Source: Polaribacter atrinae (GTDB taxonomy: Bacteria > Bacteroidota > Bacteroidia > Flavobacteriales > Flavobacteriaceae). Taken from it: a stretch of DNA of 64,000 bases. The stretch spans positions 2,478,501 to 2,542,500 of the forward strand of contig NZ_CP150660.1 of the NCBI RefSeq assembly GCF_038023995.1, written 5' to 3'. The notes beneath the pieces are model-generated. The model searched no databases, was not told the DNA's origin, and worked only from the letters and a program-made list of their open reading frames with translations. Below are positions 62,363 through 64,000 of the stretch, piece after piece. How positions within the stretch are numbered: position 1 is the first letter of the stretch; each line of letters starts with the position of its first letter. A program made the translations under genes and the position numbers.

Positions 62363-63634
62363 ATGAAAAAACAATACGTAATTTTAGGGTTAATGTTAGT
62401 ATGCTTTCAATTTGCAAAAGCACAATTTACTTTAGATGGAGAATTTAGACCACGTACAGAATATAGAAACGGATTTGGAAGTTTAATTCCGGATGCTTCT
62501 GATGCTGGTTTTGGAATTTCGACAAGAGTGCGTTTAAATACCAGCTACATGACAGACAATTATTGGGTGTACGTAAGTTTACAAGATGTAATGGTGTGGG
62601 GAGAAAACAGACAAATTTTACCTTATGATCAAAATAATTCTTTTGCAATTTTTCAGGCTTGGGCAGAGCTTAAACTGGGTGAGAATACATCTACAAGAGT
62701 TGGTCGTCAAGTATTATCTTATGATGATCAACGAATTTTAGGAGGATTAGATTGGGCACAACAAGGTAGAAACCACGATGCAGCTTTACTTAAATATAAA
62801 AAGGATAGTTTTATGTTAGATGTTGCGTTAGCATTTAATCAAGATTACTCAAACCCAACAGGTTTTCAATCTGCAGGTACTGCATACAATACAACAGGTT
62901 ATTTTTCATATAAAACCATGCAAATGTTATATATGAAACAAAAATGGGAGAAATTAACAGGTAGTTTATTATTGTTAAATAACGGATTTCAAGAATTTGA
63001 TGCTGTATCAGGAGAAGCAGACGGCGTAAGTAATTTACAAACCTTAGGAACACATTTAGATTATAAATCTGGTAGTTTTGGTTTGTCTGCAAATGCTTTT
63101 TTACAGACAGGTAAGCGTCAAGGAAATGTAGATGTAAAAGGAGCGTATTTGGTTGGTTTAGATGCAACGTATAAAGTAGCTCCAAAAGTAAGTTTAGGAT
63201 TAGGTATAGAAGCTATTAGTGGTAATGATGGTGCTGCAGGAGAAACGGGAGCATTTTTTCCATTATATGGAACAAATCATAAATTTAATGGTTTTATGGA
63301 TTATTTTTATGTGGGTAATCATGCAAACTCAATTGGTTTGGTAGATCTTCATGTAAGTGCAAACTTCATTTTAAATGAATCTTCTAGTTTACTAGTAAAA
63401 GCACTTAATTTTAGAGGAGAACAAGCATTAGCAAGTGGAGAGAAATCTTTAGGAACAGAAATAGATTTAGTGTACAAAAAGAACTTTAAAGGATATTCTT
63501 TAGTACTTGGATATTCTCAAATGTTTGCAAGCGATGGTATGTATGAATTAAAAGGAGTTACAGAAGCTGCTGCTGCAAATAATCAAAATTGGGCTTGGGC
63601 AATGTTGGTAATTAAGCCAAAATTTTTAAACTAG
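62363..63634 (+). CDS. outer-membrane porin, alginate-export (AlgE-like) family
   Basis: 423 residues from ATG 62363 (MKKQYVILGLMLVCFQF, cleavage after AKA); the frame extends 16 codons upstream without a hydrophobic start. The mature part begins FTLDGEFRPRTEYRNGFG, then SDAGFGISTRVRLNTSY, DNYWVYVSLQDVMVWGE and ARQGRNHDAALLKYK-like strands of an 18-stranded barrel, ending with the aromatic strand AWAMLVIKPKFLN. At the end of the nitrate cluster it probably admits nitrate or another anion; specificity is inferred from context only. Confidence 0.85.
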   Translation: MKKQYVILGLMLVCFQFAKAQFTLDGEFRPRTEYRNGFGSLIPDASDAGFGISTRVRLNTSYMTDNYWVYVSLQDVMVWGENRQILPYDQNNSFAIFQAWAELKLGENTSTRVGRQVLSYDDQRILGGLDWAQQGRNHDAALLKYKKDSFMLDVALAFNQDYSNPTGFQSAGTAYNTTGYFSYKTMQMLYMKQKWEKLTGSLLLLNNGFQEFDAVSGEADGVSNLQTLGTHLDYKSGSFGLSANAFLQTGKRQGNVDVKGAYLVGLDATYKVAPKVSLGLGIEAISGNDGAAGETGAFFPLYGTNHKFNGFMDYFYVGNHANSIGLVDLHVSANFILNESSSLLVKALNFRGEQALASGEKSLGTEIDLVYKKNFKGYSLVLGYSQMFASDGMYELKGVTEAAAANNQNWAWAMLVIKPKFLN

Positions 63635-63711
63635 AAATTAAAAATAAGTACCCTAAATTGTTAGTATTATAGTTTCTTTTAGTGTTAAGAATTATAACTA
63701 CTACTATTTTG

Positions 63712-63738
63712 AATCCCTCTTCTTAGAGGGATTTTTCT
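63712..63738 (+). terminator. terminator after porin gene
   Basis: AATCCCTCT (63712-63720) pairs with AGAGGGATT (63725-63733) around TCTT, then T-rich. Confidence 0.82.
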
Positions 63739-64000
63739 TTTAGATAATATTTCTAATGTCTACTAAAAACATCGCGTTTTTAAGTTGGCTTTATGAAATT
63801 CAATTTGGTTAGATAGAAACTATTATGTGAAGATTTGAATTACGAATATTTTTTAAAAAACGATCTTTTAATATACAAAACACTTAAAAACAGTTAGTTG
63901 ATAGGGTTTTGTTTCTTATATCTTTTAGGGTAGTGGTCTTAAGTTTTTTAAGATACACTAATGATAAACTACTTTAAAATATAGCAGAAAATCTTTATTA
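63739..64000. other. AT-rich end of window
   Basis: No reading frame, hairpin or repeat that I can support; probably the upstream region of a gene beyond the window. Confidence 0.4.

Overview
The window looks like a stretch of chromosome from a marine member of the Flavobacteriaceae (Polaribacter/Tenacibaculum-like; genus not proven). Reasons: very AT-rich DNA, promoters with the Bacteroidetes -7 box TAnnTTTG rather than an E. coli -10 box, lipoproteins with short loose lipoboxes, a type IX secretion sorting tail on a subtilase, a FecR/ECF sigma pair, and many family-typical proteins. No rRNA, tRNA, CRISPR array, transposase or phage gene was seen.

Layout. 1-4 kb: a FecR anti-sigma gene (cut by the window edge) and its ECF sigma factor, divergent from a cluster of surface proteins (duplicated-domain lipoprotein, putative metalloprotease lipoprotein, PorT-like barrel). 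4-8.3 kb: leftward cluster dinD - mutarotase-like - hydrolase lipoprotein - rluE, divergent from recA. 8.8-23.8 kb: housekeeping and envelope genes (LytTR regulator, dut, esterase, flippase, gpsA, glpD, a frameshifted MFS gene, a secreted subtilase, TerB-like and 2OG-oxygenase genes, a PNPOx-like gene). 23.9-26.2 kb: NhaC-type antiporter followed by an 860-base repeat field. 26.2-33.6 kb: complete RND efflux operon (GbsR/MarR-like regulator, adaptor, pump, outer-membrane factor, TetR regulator, conserved hypothetical). 34-44.8 kb: pheS, a large receiver plus PPDK-N protein, two consecutive glutamate dehydrogenases, two LysE exporters, a hydrolase, and a lipoprotein under an adenosylcobalamin-type riboswitch. 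45-48.5 kb: gene remnant, repeats, S41 protease, dCMP deaminase, HupE/UreJ-like protein.

48.6-63.6 kb is an assimilatory nitrate/nitrite island: nirB, nirD, DUF4202 gene, a NarX-like PilJ-domain sensor kinase, a NarL-like response regulator, a NarK/NasA-type transporter, a nitrate reductase fused to flavoprotein and BFD-like modules, a ferredoxin-reductase/rubredoxin protein and an outer-membrane porin. Pairs of the palindrome TACGTA lie at the promoters of nirB, the response regulator and the transporter, a likely regulon signature. The nitrate reductase gene carries two frame disruptions and the rubredoxin gene one, all single-base indels in short homopolymers: either assembly errors or real decay of nitrate reduction with nitrite reduction kept.

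The most interesting items are the TACGTA regulon with its NarX/NarL-like pair, the stand-alone cobalamin riboswitch with a BtuG-like lipoprotein, the ECF-linked 34-base repeats, and several dispersed intergenic repeat families, including about 86-base MITE-like units that interrupt the nitrite operon.
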